DNA of 64,000 bases, taken from the NCBI GenBank assembly GCA_963792365.1, contig CAWBVW010000004.1:186001-250000 (forward strand). Direction: 5' to 3'. Of this stretch, positions 9,008-17,889 are shown one piece after another. Made by a program: the position numbers and the translations under genes. The first letter of the stretch is position 1. Every line of letters starts with the position of its first letter. Below the pieces are notes generated by a model. It made no database searches. It was not told the origin of the DNA and was given only the letters and a program-made list of their open reading frames with translations. The DNA comes from JAOUGY01 sp963792365 (GTDB lineage Bacteria > Actinomycetota > Acidimicrobiia > Spongiisociales > ZC4RG35).

Positions 9008-9377
9008 GTCGCATGCGCAGAAGCTGATCGACACGCAACAGCCGGAGCATGACGCGGACCCCCACGGGAAGGAACGGCTCGGCCTCGGACGGTGTGATCA
9101 TTCGCGGCTGGACCAGCGCGATGTCGGCGCCGGCGTACTCGAGGATCACGCCGCCGGCGTGCATCACATTCTTCACCCAGTCGGCGTCCCCGCCGTAGGT
9201 GAGCGCAAACACGAAGTCGTCGCCGGCAGGAAAGACGTTGATCGGAATCCGGTGCTCCCTCCCCGACATCCTTCCCGTATGACGTATGGCGCCGAAGGGC
9301 GGTCGACCGGACAACCCGATCATCACGCGGTTGGTGAACACCTTGTTGAGCTTGGCGACGGCCCTGGGAAACGGCAC
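9000..9377 (-). CDS. Deazaflavin (F420)-dependent nitroreductase-like protein
   Basis: At 125 residues from GTG 9377, this is a small split beta-barrel protein of the Ddn/DUF385 type. The features are LNKVFTNRVMIGLSGRPPFGAI, the RHTGRMSGREHRIPINV strand pair and FALTYGGDADWVKNV, in which G-D-x-x-W-x-x-N is the family signature. Members bind F420 and reduce quinones or nitro compounds at the membrane. A TTG at 9419 would extend it, but the GTG start matches the conserved beginning. It overlaps the cyclo-ligase-like gene and is divergent from the DUF2461 gene. Confidence 0.85.
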   Translation of the reverse strand: MPFPRAVAKLNKVFTNRVMIGLSGRPPFGAIRHTGRMSGREHRIPINVFPAGDDFVFALTYGGDADWVKNVMHAGGVILEYAGADIALVQPRMITPSEAEPFLPVGVRVMLRLLRVDQLLRMRRG

Positions 9378-9448
9378 CCGTGCATTCTCGTGACTTGTTG
9401 CCGCCCTGTCACCCGGCAACTCCGACCAGGCTCGGGATAGGGTTGACC

Positions 9449-10129
9449 ATGGCCACTATTCCAACGTCCCTGTTCGACTTTCTCGAGGATCTCGCCGACC
9501 ACAACGACCGCGAGTGGTTCGCCTCCAACAAGGGGCGCTACGTCGACGAGGTCCAGGAGCCGGCTCTCGAATTCGTTCGCGCCTTCGCCCCAAAGCTGGC
9601 TGCGATCAGCCCCCACTTCACTGCCGACGCCAAGGTGGTGGGCGGATCGCTCTTCCGGATCCATCGCGATACCCGCTTCTCCAAGGACAAGACGCCCTAC
9701 AAGATCAACACCGGCATGCAGTTCCGCCACGAACTGGGCAAAGATGCGCATGCCCCGGGGTACTACATCCACCTCCAGCCCGGAGAGTCGTTCGCCGGGC
9801 TCGGCTTGTGGAGACCGGAGACCCGGGTTGCGTATGACATCCGAGCGGCAATCGACGAGCGCCAGGCAGACTGGAAGCGTGCCGCCCACGGCAAGGCTTT
9901 CCGCGATAGGTGGCAGCTCGCAGGCGACTCGTTACAAAGACCTCCCAAGGGCTACTCGGCCGATCACCCGTGTATCGACGACCTGAAACGCAAGGACTTC
10001 ATCGCGTCGTGCAGTCTCAGCGAGGGGGAGATCACCAGCGATGAGTTCCTGGACACGATCGTCGAGAGGTTCAAAAAGGCCTCCCTCTTCATGCGATTCC
10101 TCTGCGATGCCGTGGGAGTGCCCTTCTGA
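9449..10129 (+). CDS. DUF2461 family protein
   Basis: The 226-residue protein has the DUF2461 hallmarks: LFDFLEDLADHNDREWFASNK near the N-terminus, FRIHRDTRFSKDKTPYKIN in the middle, GYYIHLQPGESFAGLGLW, and a C-terminal LKRKDF segment. The family is widespread in bacteria and fungi but its biochemical role is not established. ATG 9449 fits the conserved N-terminus and has GGGAT upstream; an upstream in-frame ATG at 9380 gives residues of unlikely composition. Confidence 0.85.
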   Translation: MATIPTSLFDFLEDLADHNDREWFASNKGRYVDEVQEPALEFVRAFAPKLAAISPHFTADAKVVGGSLFRIHRDTRFSKDKTPYKINTGMQFRHELGKDAHAPGYYIHLQPGESFAGLGLWRPETRVAYDIRAAIDERQADWKRAAHGKAFRDRWQLAGDSLQRPPKGYSADHPCIDDLKRKDFIASCSLSEGEITSDEFLDTIVERFKKASLFMRFLCDAVGVPF

Positions 10130-10309
10130 GCGGCCGGTAACATCGGCGCCACCACCGTACCGAGCCGGGTCCAGAGTCCGGCGACAGCAGAAGGGGAGCG
10201 CAATGCGCGGCGTCCGGATCGGTTGATCACCCTCGATTCTTCGCGAACCCCTCGACGGGTTCTCAATGGTCGGTTCCACCTCGCTCGCGAGCCGGTACGC
10301 TGCTGCCTC

Positions 10310-11488
10310 ATGCAGGCCGGATTGGAGCAAAGGCGTCGCGCCCTCGCGCTCGTGTGGGGTGTCGTCTTTGTGGCGATGGTTGGCCTCACCGTGAGCCAGA
10401 GCGCACCACAGGGCGAGGATCTGCCGGCCGCCATCGTGTTGACGCTGCTCATCGCGGCCCTGACCTCATGGCCGAATCTCCGCGGCAGCCGCGTCGAGTA
10501 CGACCCGAGCACCCCCGTGGTGGTCGTATCCGCACTCTCCGTTTCACCAGGGTCCGCTCCACTGCTCCTGATCACCCAGGCAATCGTCGTCACCTTGATC
10601 GACTGGGCGACCCACAAACGATCGCCCGCGCATGCCATTTCCAACGCCGGCGTGTTCGCCCTCTGGCACGGCGCCCTTGCGGTGATCGTTGCGAACTCAC
10701 AGCTCGTGGAGTTCACAAGCCTTCGCACCTTCGCGGTGGGTCTGTGCGTCGTCGCAGCGCTCGCCGTGATGCTCAACAACCTGACGGTGGCGATATCGAC
10801 CGCCTATCTGTACGGCAACCGGCTCGACAAGCTGGACCTCGGACTGGCCGATCAGCTGAGGGATGTCGCAATCTCGGTTGCACTCGGCGTCGTCGTGTTC
10901 ATCACCCCGGGTCCGGACTGGACCGCTGTGCTGGTCTCGGTGGCGATCCTCGTCTACGGCTTGTGGTATCTGGGACGGTATCGGGGCCATAGGGCCGCCC
11001 TCATGCTCGAGGCGCAGGCTCGGATAGCTCGGCTCGAGTCGTCGGGTCCCCTTCCTGGACACACGGAACGGGTGGCCAACGCCGTGCGGACCCTCGGCGC
11101 CCTCCACGGATGCGAGCCCGCGCTGGCTGACGCAGTCGCCTGGACGCACTCGTCCGTCGTCAGCGGAGGGCATCACCGGTGCTCCGGGACCAACCAGTCC
11201 GAGTTCGTCAACGCGGCTCTCAGGTCGCTTCCGCGGATGATGGCCGTGCGCAGGCTTCAACCCGTCGACGGACTACCCGCCGCCGACGCCCCTTCTCTGA
11301 CCCACATCGTGGCTGCAGCCTGCGCGTGGGACTCGCGCGTCCTGCCGGGCAGTCCCGTGAACTCCCCGGCGGATCTGCACTTCACGTTTGGGATTCGAGC
11401 GGACATCGTGGACCGCGTGGTCGACCTCGACCCGGGTTGGGTCACGGACCGCGTGCGTAGGCACGCCGGTAGGTCCACAACACGGTGA
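10310..11488 (+). CDS. Membrane protein with a degenerate HD-like C-terminal domain
   Basis: The 392-residue product has about six hydrophobic helices in residues 10-235, resembling a MASE-like membrane sensor. A soluble part follows, beginning with HTERVANAVRTLGALHGC. That motif resembles the first histidine helix of HD-GYP domains, but the HD dyad and later metal ligands are not evident, so catalytic activity is doubtful. The GTG/ATG-rich upstream stretch was left out because ATG 10310 directly precedes the first helix. Its end overlaps the convergent MFS gene by 47 bases. The function is unknown; a signalling role is inferred only from the architecture. Confidence 0.65.
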   Translation: MQAGLEQRRRALALVWGVVFVAMVGLTVSQSAPQGEDLPAAIVLTLLIAALTSWPNLRGSRVEYDPSTPVVVVSALSVSPGSAPLLLITQAIVVTLIDWATHKRSPAHAISNAGVFALWHGALAVIVANSQLVEFTSLRTFAVGLCVVAALAVMLNNLTVAISTAYLYGNRLDKLDLGLADQLRDVAISVALGVVVFITPGPDWTAVLVSVAILVYGLWYLGRYRGHRAALMLEAQARIARLESSGPLPGHTERVANAVRTLGALHGCEPALADAVAWTHSSVVSGGHHRCSGTNQSEFVNAALRSLPRMMAVRRLQPVDGLPAADAPSLTHIVAAACAWDSRVLPGSPVNSPADLHFTFGIRADIVDRVVDLDPGWVTDRVRRHAGRSTTR

Positions 11489-12608
11489 CAGTGGCAGCGA
11501 GCAACGACGCTGCCGTCAGGAACCAGGCCGCGTCGTAGCCCCACTGCTCGACCGCAAAACCGATGGCGAGCGGGCCACCGCCGGCACCGACGAATACGCC
11601 GGCCTGGACCATCGACGACGACGATGCAGCCGCCGCCCGGTTGGCATCGACGACCGTGTACGTCATCAGGCCCGGCCACCCCCAACCCGTGGCATAGGCC
11701 ACGATCACCACCATCACGAAAGATGCACCGATCGTGGCCGGCAGGATCGAAAAGGCGACCGAACCGAGACCCATCATCACCATCAGTCCGGTGAACCCCG
11801 CAGCCATCCGACGGTCGAAGACGGCGCCCGTCATCACCCGGACTGCAATGGACGCTCCAGATCCTGCGAACTGGAGCGTCCCTGCTGCCGACTCCGTGAA
11901 ACCGAGGTCGACCGCCGCAGACACGAGATACGTTCCGAGTGCGGAGGCGGCAACTGCGCCAAGCGCCGCCGCCAGGGCCAGTCCGGCAAGTCCCGATCCA
12001 CCCAATGGCCGACCGCGAATGGGAGCCGAGGCGAACTGCTCCGGGGCGCGGGCCTCGGTCCGTGGGATGAGGAGCAGCACCGCCCATGCGAGCAGGCCCG
12101 ACACCATGAACGACGCCCGCCAGCCGAAATGCACGATTATCGCTGGAACCGCGAGCCCGGCGAGCAGGGTGGACGATGGGATGCCGGCATGCTTGAGCCC
12201 GAACACGGTCGCCGCCCGATCCGGGTCCGTGTGAGTTGCGAGTGACTGGTTGGCGGCCGGATTCGACATTCCGTAGACGAGCGCACCGGCCACGAGAAAC
12301 GCGGAGAGAGCCACAGCGGACGACGCCAGCCAGGCACAGGAGACCATCAAGGAGCCGGAGACGATCAGGTTCAGCCGCATCGCTCGACGCCAGCCGGCGG
12401 CCTGCACCCAACGACCGAGAAACGGCGACGACACCGACGACGCCAGGAAGAAGGCCGCGGTGAGCGCACCCAGGCCCACCGGGCCGATTCCGAATTCCGG
12501 CCCGATCTGAAAGAAGGCCGCTCCGACGAGAAACACCGGCTGCGTGCTCACGGTGACGACCGCCACCGAAAGCAGAAGAAGACGGAGTTGGTGCCGCTCG
12601 AACACCAT
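11442..12608 (-). CDS. Major facilitator superfamily transporter
   Basis: The 388-residue membrane protein has about twelve hydrophobic helices. Between helices 2 and 3 it has the degenerate MFS motif FLGRWVQAAGWRRAM. The second half begins after a hydrophilic loop near residue 190. No substrate can be inferred. ATG 12608 begins MVFERHQLRLLLL, immediately before helix 1; upstream codons in the frame are a poor fit. It is divergent from the flavoprotein gene and its 3' end overlaps the HD-like membrane protein gene. Confidence 0.85.
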   Translation of the reverse strand: MVFERHQLRLLLLSVAVVTVSTQPVFLVGAAFFQIGPEFGIGPVGLGALTAAFFLASSVSSPFLGRWVQAAGWRRAMRLNLIVSGSLMVSCAWLASSAVALSAFLVAGALVYGMSNPAANQSLATHTDPDRAATVFGLKHAGIPSSTLLAGLAVPAIIVHFGWRASFMVSGLLAWAVLLLIPRTEARAPEQFASAPIRGRPLGGSGLAGLALAAALGAVAASALGTYLVSAAVDLGFTESAAGTLQFAGSGASIAVRVMTGAVFDRRMAAGFTGLMVMMGLGSVAFSILPATIGASFVMVVIVAYATGWGWPGLMTYTVVDANRAAAASSSSMVQAGVFVGAGGGPLAIGFAVEQWGYDAAWFLTAASLLAATVTVLWTYRRAYARGP

Positions 12609-12759
12609 GGCGATGGTAGAGCCGCCGCTACGGCCCAGGTCCGAACGTGCGCCGCCACTCCGCAACCCGTCATCGGCTCCAAACCTCGGAAGCGCACCAA
12701 GGTCTGGGAATGACAGGAACGTCTCAGCTGTTGAGGCCGGTGGACCGAGAGGAAGAACC

Positions 12760-13314
12760 ATGACTCGTGTGATCATCGTGGGAGACGGACCGGGCGGCCT
12801 GAGCGCTGCCTTGTTCCTGGCGAAGAACGACGTTGAGACCGTCGTTTTCGGCATGGATGCGACGGCAATGCACCATGCGTATCTCCACAACTATCTCGGC
12901 GCACCGGATGTCGCGGGATCCGTATTCCAGGAACGCGCCATCACGCAGGCGGCAGGTGCCGGGGCTTCGATTCGCAGGGAGACGGTCAGCACCGTCAAGG
13001 CGGACGCTCAGGGCGTGTCGGTACAGATGGAGACAGGCGAGTCACTCGAGGCCGACTATCTCGTGCTCTCCGAAGGCAAGAACCCCGCTCTCGCCCGAGC
13101 GTTGGGCTTGCAGGAGGGAGAGAGCGGTGGCATCGCCGTCGACGCTGAAGGGCGGAGCTCGAACTCACGCACGTACGTGGTCGGGAGGAGTGCGAGACCA
13201 TCACGCAGCCAGGCGATAATCTCCGCCGGGGACGGTGCAAAGGCTGCCCTCGACATCCTCGCCCGAGAAGCAGGCAAGGACGTCCAAGACTGGGACACAC
13301 CGCCCAAGCAGTGA
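12760..13314 (+). CDS. Short thioredoxin reductase-like flavoprotein
   Basis: The 184-residue protein starts at ATG 12760, with GAGAGGAAG upstream. The N-terminal FAD-binding motif is GDGPGGLSAALFLAKN. The C-terminal segment SRTYVVGRSARPSRSQAIISAGDGAKAALDI matches the second FAD-binding segment of thioredoxin reductase-like proteins. The NADPH-binding domain and the redox-active CxxC are both missing, so the protein is little over half the normal length. It may be a genuine single-domain flavoprotein (such forms occur in actinobacteria and archaea) rather than a broken gene, since both ends of the FAD fold are intact. Confidence 0.75.
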   Translation: MTRVIIVGDGPGGLSAALFLAKNDVETVVFGMDATAMHHAYLHNYLGAPDVAGSVFQERAITQAAGAGASIRRETVSTVKADAQGVSVQMETGESLEADYLVLSEGKNPALARALGLQEGESGGIAVDAEGRSSNSRTYVVGRSARPSRSQAIISAGDGAKAALDILAREAGKDVQDWDTPPKQ

Positions 13315-13552
13315 CGGCCCACATCACCCTCGACCTCAGCCGATGAACTGCGCTTCCACCGCCGCTCCGTGAACCCCATGCCCCGGGGACGGCGACTATT
13401 GCCGGATCTCGGGGTACTGGCCGACAGCGAACAGCCAACGGCCTGGCCAGCAGTTTCCTGGGCCAAGACCAACTCCGTTGCAGTGAACTTCACCGACGCT
13501 GATTGACTGCGGATGTATGCCGCCGGCCGTATGCCTCGGCCAGACAACTGGC

Positions 13553-14488
13553 TCAGATGGCCCGGTCGAACCAGCGGATCGAGAGCGCCACTGCGGCGAC
13601 CAGCGCTATCAACGCACCGCCCACGAAGCGGTCGGTGACCTGGCGCTCTTCCTCTTCGAAGGCGATCTGAGTCTCCAACGAGTCGAACACACTCCGAAGC
13701 TGCGCTTCGGTCGCAGCCTCGAAGAACGTACCGCCGGTGGACTCCGCAACGTCGGCGAGCGCTCCCTGGTTGACAGGCACGGGGATGGTCTGGCCTTCGA
13801 AGGTGACCTCGCCCGCCGGGGTGCCGAACGCGATCGTGTAGACCGGGATGCCGTCGGCCACCGCCGCCTCGGCGGCCTCGGCATCGGGACGGCCCATGGT
13901 CGTCTCCCCATCGGACAGGACGACGATGGCCGCCGGAGCGCCCTCCGGTGGCGCCGCGAGGCGGATCTGTTCGAGCGAAGAGAACACGGCTTCGCCGACA
14001 GCAGTTCCCTGCCCCAGTCCCAGCCGCCCCACGGCCTCACGGACCAGCGCTCGGTCGGCAGTCGGGGCCGCCACGGGCAAGGCGTTCCCCGCGAAGGCGA
14101 CCAGGCCGACCCGAAGCGTGGGCGGAGCAAGATCGAGGAAACGGTCGGCGGCGTCTTGTGCTGCCTCCAGACGCGAGGGTGCGACGTCGTCTGCAGCCAT
14201 GGACAGCGAGACGTCCATGGCGAGCACGATGGTTGCCTGGTCGACCGGCACGTTCACGGCCATCACGGGCCGAGCGAATGCGACGACCATCGCCACCATG
14301 CCGAGCAATGCGAGCACGGCCGCCAGGTGGCGTTTCCACACTGTGGCCGAGGACGCCCTTCTGGCCGCCTCCATCGCCGAAAACCGGATGACCACAGACT
14401 CGCTGCGCGCTCTGGACACGAGGTACCAGACCGCCAACCCCAATGGCACCAGCAGGGCCGCCAGTCGCATGGGCGCCTCGAAGCTCAC
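13553..14488 (-). CDS. Membrane-anchored VWA-domain protein (BatA-like)
   Basis: The 311-residue protein has two N-terminal hydrophobic helices, then a von Willebrand A domain with the MIDAS motif at Asp92, Ser94 and Ser96 (AMDVSLSMAAD), then a C-terminal helix near residues 290-307. Proteins of this type work with MoxR AAA+ ATPases and DUF58 proteins in envelope stress, chaperone or metal-insertion functions. GTG 14488 follows the DUF58 stop codon by one base, so translation is coupled. It is the last gene of a four-gene operon running leftwards. Confidence 0.9.
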   Translation of the reverse strand: MSFEAPMRLAALLVPLGLAVWYLVSRARSESVVIRFSAMEAARRASSATVWKRHLAAVLALLGMVAMVVAFARPVMAVNVPVDQATIVLAMDVSLSMAADDVAPSRLEAAQDAADRFLDLAPPTLRVGLVAFAGNALPVAAPTADRALVREAVGRLGLGQGTAVGEAVFSSLEQIRLAAPPEGAPAAIVVLSDGETTMGRPDAEAAEAAVADGIPVYTIAFGTPAGEVTFEGQTIPVPVNQGALADVAESTGGTFFEAATEAQLRSVFDSLETQIAFEEEERQVTDRFVGGALIALVAAVALSIRWFDRAI

Positions 14489-14489
14489 G

Positions 14490-15380
14490 TCAAGCTCGCC
14501 CGCTGGCTGCCAGTGTGTGGCGCCGGGCCAGCACGGCCGACACGAGAGCCGCCGCCCAGTCGCCGGACGTGGACAACGCGATGTGCGTCACCCCGGCACC
14601 GGCGATTTCCCGAGCAAGCTCCTGTCTCCGGTGGCGAGCCACGGCCGAGAACGCCGACCGGGCGCCGGCGGTACCGGTGTCCACCCAGGCAGACGCGCCG
14701 GTCTCTGGGTCCACCATCTTCACCATGCCGACGTCTGCGAGCTCGACTTCGCGCTGGTCGTACACCTCCACCGCGACCACGTCGTGGCGCTGAGCAAGCG
14801 AGCGCAGTGGCCGCATCCAGTCGTCGTCGGCGAGGAAGTCGGACACGACCACAACGAGACCGCGTCGCTTCTTCAGCCGAGAGGCCCTCCGAAGCGCAAG
14901 CTCGAGATCGCCACGGCCACCGACGTTTTCGTCGCCGAGCATCGAGAGGATGGCGTACATGTGGGCTCGACCCGACCGCGCAGGAATGGAGCGAACGTCG
15001 TCGCCACCCACGACCACCGCGCCGACCCGGTCACCGGCCCGGTCGGTGAGGAACCCGAACACGGCGGCGGCACCCAGAGCAACCTGGGCCTTTGTCGTTT
15101 CGCCCGACCCGAAACCCATCGAGCCGGACACGTCCACGACGAGTGTGGTTTCGAGCTCGTGATCGGCAGTGGTGTCGCGAACGTGTGGTCTCCTGGCGCG
15201 AGCGGTCACGTTCCAATCGATGCGGCGCACATCATCACCGGGAACATACGGGCGGGCATCCCCCGGCTCGCCACCCGGCCCTGGCAGAAGTCCACGGTGG
15301 TCGCCCTGGAGCAGACCTTCGACCCGTCCCAGCACGGCGAGCTCGATACTGCGGATCCTCGCAGCCAGCTCTGGCGTCAT
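14490..15380 (-). CDS. DUF58 domain protein (MoxR-associated)
   Basis: The 296-residue protein carries the DUF58 signature GEPGDARPYVPGDDVRRIDWNVTARARRP split across two segments (about 38-70). It then has a VWA-like fold with VVDVSGSMGFG. Family members are partners of MoxR ATPases. ATG 15380 lies 16 bases after the moxR stop, so it belongs to the same operon. The cytoplasmic location follows from the lack of hydrophobic helices. Confidence 0.9.
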   Translation of the reverse strand: MTPELAARIRSIELAVLGRVEGLLQGDHRGLLPGPGGEPGDARPYVPGDDVRRIDWNVTARARRPHVRDTTADHELETTLVVDVSGSMGFGSGETTKAQVALGAAAVFGFLTDRAGDRVGAVVVGGDDVRSIPARSGRAHMYAILSMLGDENVGGRGDLELALRRASRLKKRRGLVVVVSDFLADDDWMRPLRSLAQRHDVVAVEVYDQREVELADVGMVKMVDPETGASAWVDTGTAGARSAFSAVARHRRQELAREIAGAGVTHIALSTSGDWAAALVSAVLARRHTLAASGRA

Positions 15381-15396
15381 GACACACCGAATCCGC

Positions 15397-16380
15397 TCAC
15401 ATCGCACCAACCCAGCCGTCCCGGGCCGGGTATCGCGAGAGGATCTCGACCAGGACGTCGTCGATACCCACCCCATCGGCAACCGCCTCGAACGAGAGGA
15501 TCAGGCGATGATTCAAGACGTCATAGGCGATGTCATATACATCCTGGGTGGTCGCGGTGTCACGCCCGCCGAGAAGGGCGAGGGCACGAGCGCAACGCAC
15601 CAGAGCGATCGATGCTCGCGGACTGCCGCCAAAGGAAATCAGGCCTTCGAGATGGGTCAACCCGGCAGCATTGGGATGACGGGTGGCCTGCACCAGTCCG
15701 AGCGCGTACTCCTTCACACCATCGGGAACCACCACGGTGCGAGAGGTCCGCTGGAGGTCGAGGACCACCTCGGGGCCCAGGACGTGGTCCGCAGCGTTGG
15801 CGCCGAGGTCCATCCGATCGATGATCTGGCGCTCCTCATCGAGAGTGGGATAGTCGACCGGCACTCTCATCAGAAACCGATCGCGTTGGGCCTCAGGGAG
15901 CGGATAGACGCCCTCGGATTCGATCGGGTTCTGGGTGGCCATCACGAGAAACGGCCTGGGTGCCGGGAACGTCCGGTCGGCGATGGAGACCTGCCGTTCC
16001 GACATCACCTCGAGCATGGCCGACTGGACCTTCGCGGGCGCACGGTTGATCTCGTCTGCCAGCACGAAGTTGGCCAGTACCGGCCCCGGCTCCACATCGA
16101 ACTCCTCTCGAGAAGCCCGGTACACCCGGGTGCCCACGATGTCGGACGGCAGCAGGTCGGGGGTGAATTGGATCCGGGAAAAGGTGCCGCCCATCACTCT
16201 GGCCAGCGTCGACAGTGTGAGGGTCTTGCCGAGTCCGGGCACGCCCTCCAGCAGACAGTGACCGTCGGCGATGAGGGACACGAGGATGCGGTCGAGCATG
16301 CGCTCCTGACCGACCACGACCCTGTGGAGCTCCTCGCGGGCGCGTCCGATGATGCCGGCAGCGTCCTCGAACTCGGTCAT
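15397..16380 (-). CDS. MoxR family AAA+ ATPase
   Basis: The 327-residue ATPase has Walker A GVPGLGKT (46-53), Walker B with Asp109-Glu110 in FVLADEINRAP, sensor 1 in MATQNPIESEGVYPLPEAQRDRF and a C-terminal lid. MoxR ATPases remodel or activate protein complexes together with VWA proteins. Here both partners (DUF58 and VWA) are encoded directly downstream. ATG 16380 overlaps the upstream gene's stop as ATGA, indicating translational coupling. Confidence 0.95.
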   Translation of the reverse strand: MTEFEDAAGIIGRAREELHRVVVGQERMLDRILVSLIADGHCLLEGVPGLGKTLTLSTLARVMGGTFSRIQFTPDLLPSDIVGTRVYRASREEFDVEPGPVLANFVLADEINRAPAKVQSAMLEVMSERQVSIADRTFPAPRPFLVMATQNPIESEGVYPLPEAQRDRFLMRVPVDYPTLDEERQIIDRMDLGANAADHVLGPEVVLDLQRTSRTVVVPDGVKEYALGLVQATRHPNAAGLTHLEGLISFGGSPRASIALVRCARALALLGGRDTATTQDVYDIAYDVLNHRLILSFEAVADGVGIDDVLVEILSRYPARDGWVGAM

Positions 16381-17054
16381 CTCATCTCCAGAGACTCGGC
16401 CAGCAACAGCACTTCGGTCACGTCGAAGCCTTCCGGGGCGTCGATCTCGAACGAGATCTTGCCCGGCTCGATCCACGAGAGCAGGTAGCGCCCCTCTTCA
16501 CCCCGTGTCACCACGCCCTCCTGTCCGCGAACCGTGATGGGCTCTCCGATGGGGAGGGTGGGCTCTGCCGCCGAGACCCACGCCCAGATGCTCACTTCGA
16601 CCACGCCATCCGTGAGCACGATCGTCTGATCGATGCGCTCGGAGGTCGCCTGCGTGAGATCGTCGGTCTTCCGGAATCCGTCGGGGGGACTGGGGACCTC
16701 GAACAGCCGCTCGACGTCGGGCGCAGCCTCGAGGTCGGGGATCGTGAGAGGGGGTTCACTCTCTGGCGGAAGCGTCGTGGGCGCCGGGGGCACGATGACG
16801 TCGGGGAGCGTGGTGTCGGAAGGGGCGAGAGAGGAATCCTGAGAGCCATCGGAACGAGGGAGCATCAGCCCGACTATGAAGCCGAGCACGACCACAGCCA
16901 CCCCACCGACGACGAAGGGCCACACCTTCACCCTCGGGCGCTGCACGGCCACAGGGTCTTCGGCGATCACCGGTGCTGGGACGAACGTGGATGGCGGCGA
17001 GGGTGGAAGGTCGCGCCACGTGCGACCTGTCGGTATACGCTGGGACCGAGGCAT
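16377..17054 (-). CDS. Single-pass membrane protein, first gene of the MoxR operon
   Basis: The 225-residue product has a short cytoplasmic N-terminus, one transmembrane helix (about 44-65, VWPFVVGGVAVVVLGFIVGL), a Pro/Thr-rich linker and an extracytoplasmic beta-rich domain. No family is recognised. ATG 17054 was chosen because it gives a normal topology. It shares an ATGA overlap with moxR, so it is probably an accessory or client protein of the MoxR/DUF58/VWA system. Confidence 0.75.
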   Translation of the reverse strand: MPRSQRIPTGRTWRDLPPSPPSTFVPAPVIAEDPVAVQRPRVKVWPFVVGGVAVVVLGFIVGLMLPRSDGSQDSSLAPSDTTLPDVIVPPAPTTLPPESEPPLTIPDLEAAPDVERLFEVPSPPDGFRKTDDLTQATSERIDQTIVLTDGVVEVSIWAWVSAAEPTLPIGEPITVRGQEGVVTRGEEGRYLLSWIEPGKISFEIDAPEGFDVTEVLLLAESLEMR

Positions 17055-17151
17055 TGCGCCACGGTAGAGAACACACGGTAAAGACGGAATCAAGCGCCCG
17101 AAAAGGGCGTTCGCAATGGCGATACGTCGAAGATCTGCCAGGATGAGTCCC

Positions 17152-17484
17152 ATGACCGACCTCCAAACGGAGTTTGCCGACCTCCACGCCCACATTTGCA
17201 AGGGGCTGGCCGATCCCAAACGGCTGCTGATCTTGAATGCCCTCCGCGATGGGGAGCGATCGGTTTCCGATCTCGTGGAAGAACTCTCGCTGCCGCAAGC
17301 GAATGTGTCGCAGCACCTGGCGATTCTCCGTGATCGCGGTTTGGCCGATACTCGTCGTGAAGGCCAGAGGGTCTTCTACTCGGTCACGTCGCCCAAGATC
17401 ATCGAGGCCATGGATCTGTTGCGGGAAGTCATGCACGAGCAGGCCGACCAGGACCCCGAGTTCCTGATGAGGGTCTCGAGCTGA
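17152..17484 (+). CDS. ArsR/SmtB-type winged-helix regulator
   Basis: The 110-residue regulator has a winged helix: ICKGLADPKRLLILNALRDG, then recognition helix LSLPQANVSQHLAILRDRG, then the wing DTRREGQRVFYSV. The metal-binding ELCVCDL sequence of ArsR and the alpha5 His/Asp ligands of SmtB are absent (SVSDLVEELS instead), so it may sense a non-metal signal such as redox or a protein. ATG 17152 has AGGATGAG upstream. It lies 4 bases before the ion-channel gene, so the two form an operon that it may autoregulate. Confidence 0.9.
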   Translation: MTDLQTEFADLHAHICKGLADPKRLLILNALRDGERSVSDLVEELSLPQANVSQHLAILRDRGLADTRREGQRVFYSVTSPKIIEAMDLLREVMHEQADQDPEFLMRVSS

Positions 17485-17488
17485 GCCG

Positions 17489-17851
17489 ATGAGCGGTTCC
17501 GCTCCCCTGCGGCACCGGTTGCTCGGAACGCTGCGGCGCCGCCTCCGCGACCCCGAGTTCCAGGGAATGCTGGCGCTTCTCGCCGGTGTGGTGGGCGTCG
17601 GTACCGTCTTCTATCGAATCGTGGAAGGCTGGAGCTGGATCGACGCGTTCTACTTCTGCGTGATGACACTTGCCACCGTCGGATACAACGAGGTCGAGCC
17701 TTCCGGCACTCTCTCCAAGCTGTTCACGATCGGATTCATCGTGATCGGTCTCGGAATCATGCTCGGTTTCGTCGGTGTGGTGACCAGGAATGCAGCAGAG
17801 GGCTCTCGTCAGCTCATCGAAGAAAGGCACGCCCGGCACGAACGAAGCTGA
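17489..17851 (+). CDS. Two-helix ion channel with altered K+ filter
   Basis: The 120-residue protein has transmembrane helix 1 (about 26-44), a pore helix WSWIDAFYFCVMTLATVG, a selectivity filter TVGYNE (63-68) and helix 2 (about 79-98), followed by a short basic tail. The fold is that of KcsA/MthK-type channels (Ion_trans_2). The canonical filter is TVGYGD; here the second Gly is Asn and the Asp is Glu. That may change ion selectivity or gating. It follows an ArsR regulator by 4 bases. Confidence 0.85.
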   Translation: MSGSAPLRHRLLGTLRRRLRDPEFQGMLALLAGVVGVGTVFYRIVEGWSWIDAFYFCVMTLATVGYNEVEPSGTLSKLFTIGFIVIGLGIMLGFVGVVTRNAAEGSRQLIEERHARHERS

Positions 17852-17889
17852 TGTGCGAACTTGAGGTGTCCGAACGATCGGACCCTGGA

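Noticed and set aside
15169..16488. 439-codon plus-strand frame opposite moxR and DUF58
   Set aside because: It is antisense to two clear genes, and its His/Arg/Gly/Asp-rich composition is the usual shadow of high-GC coding DNA.
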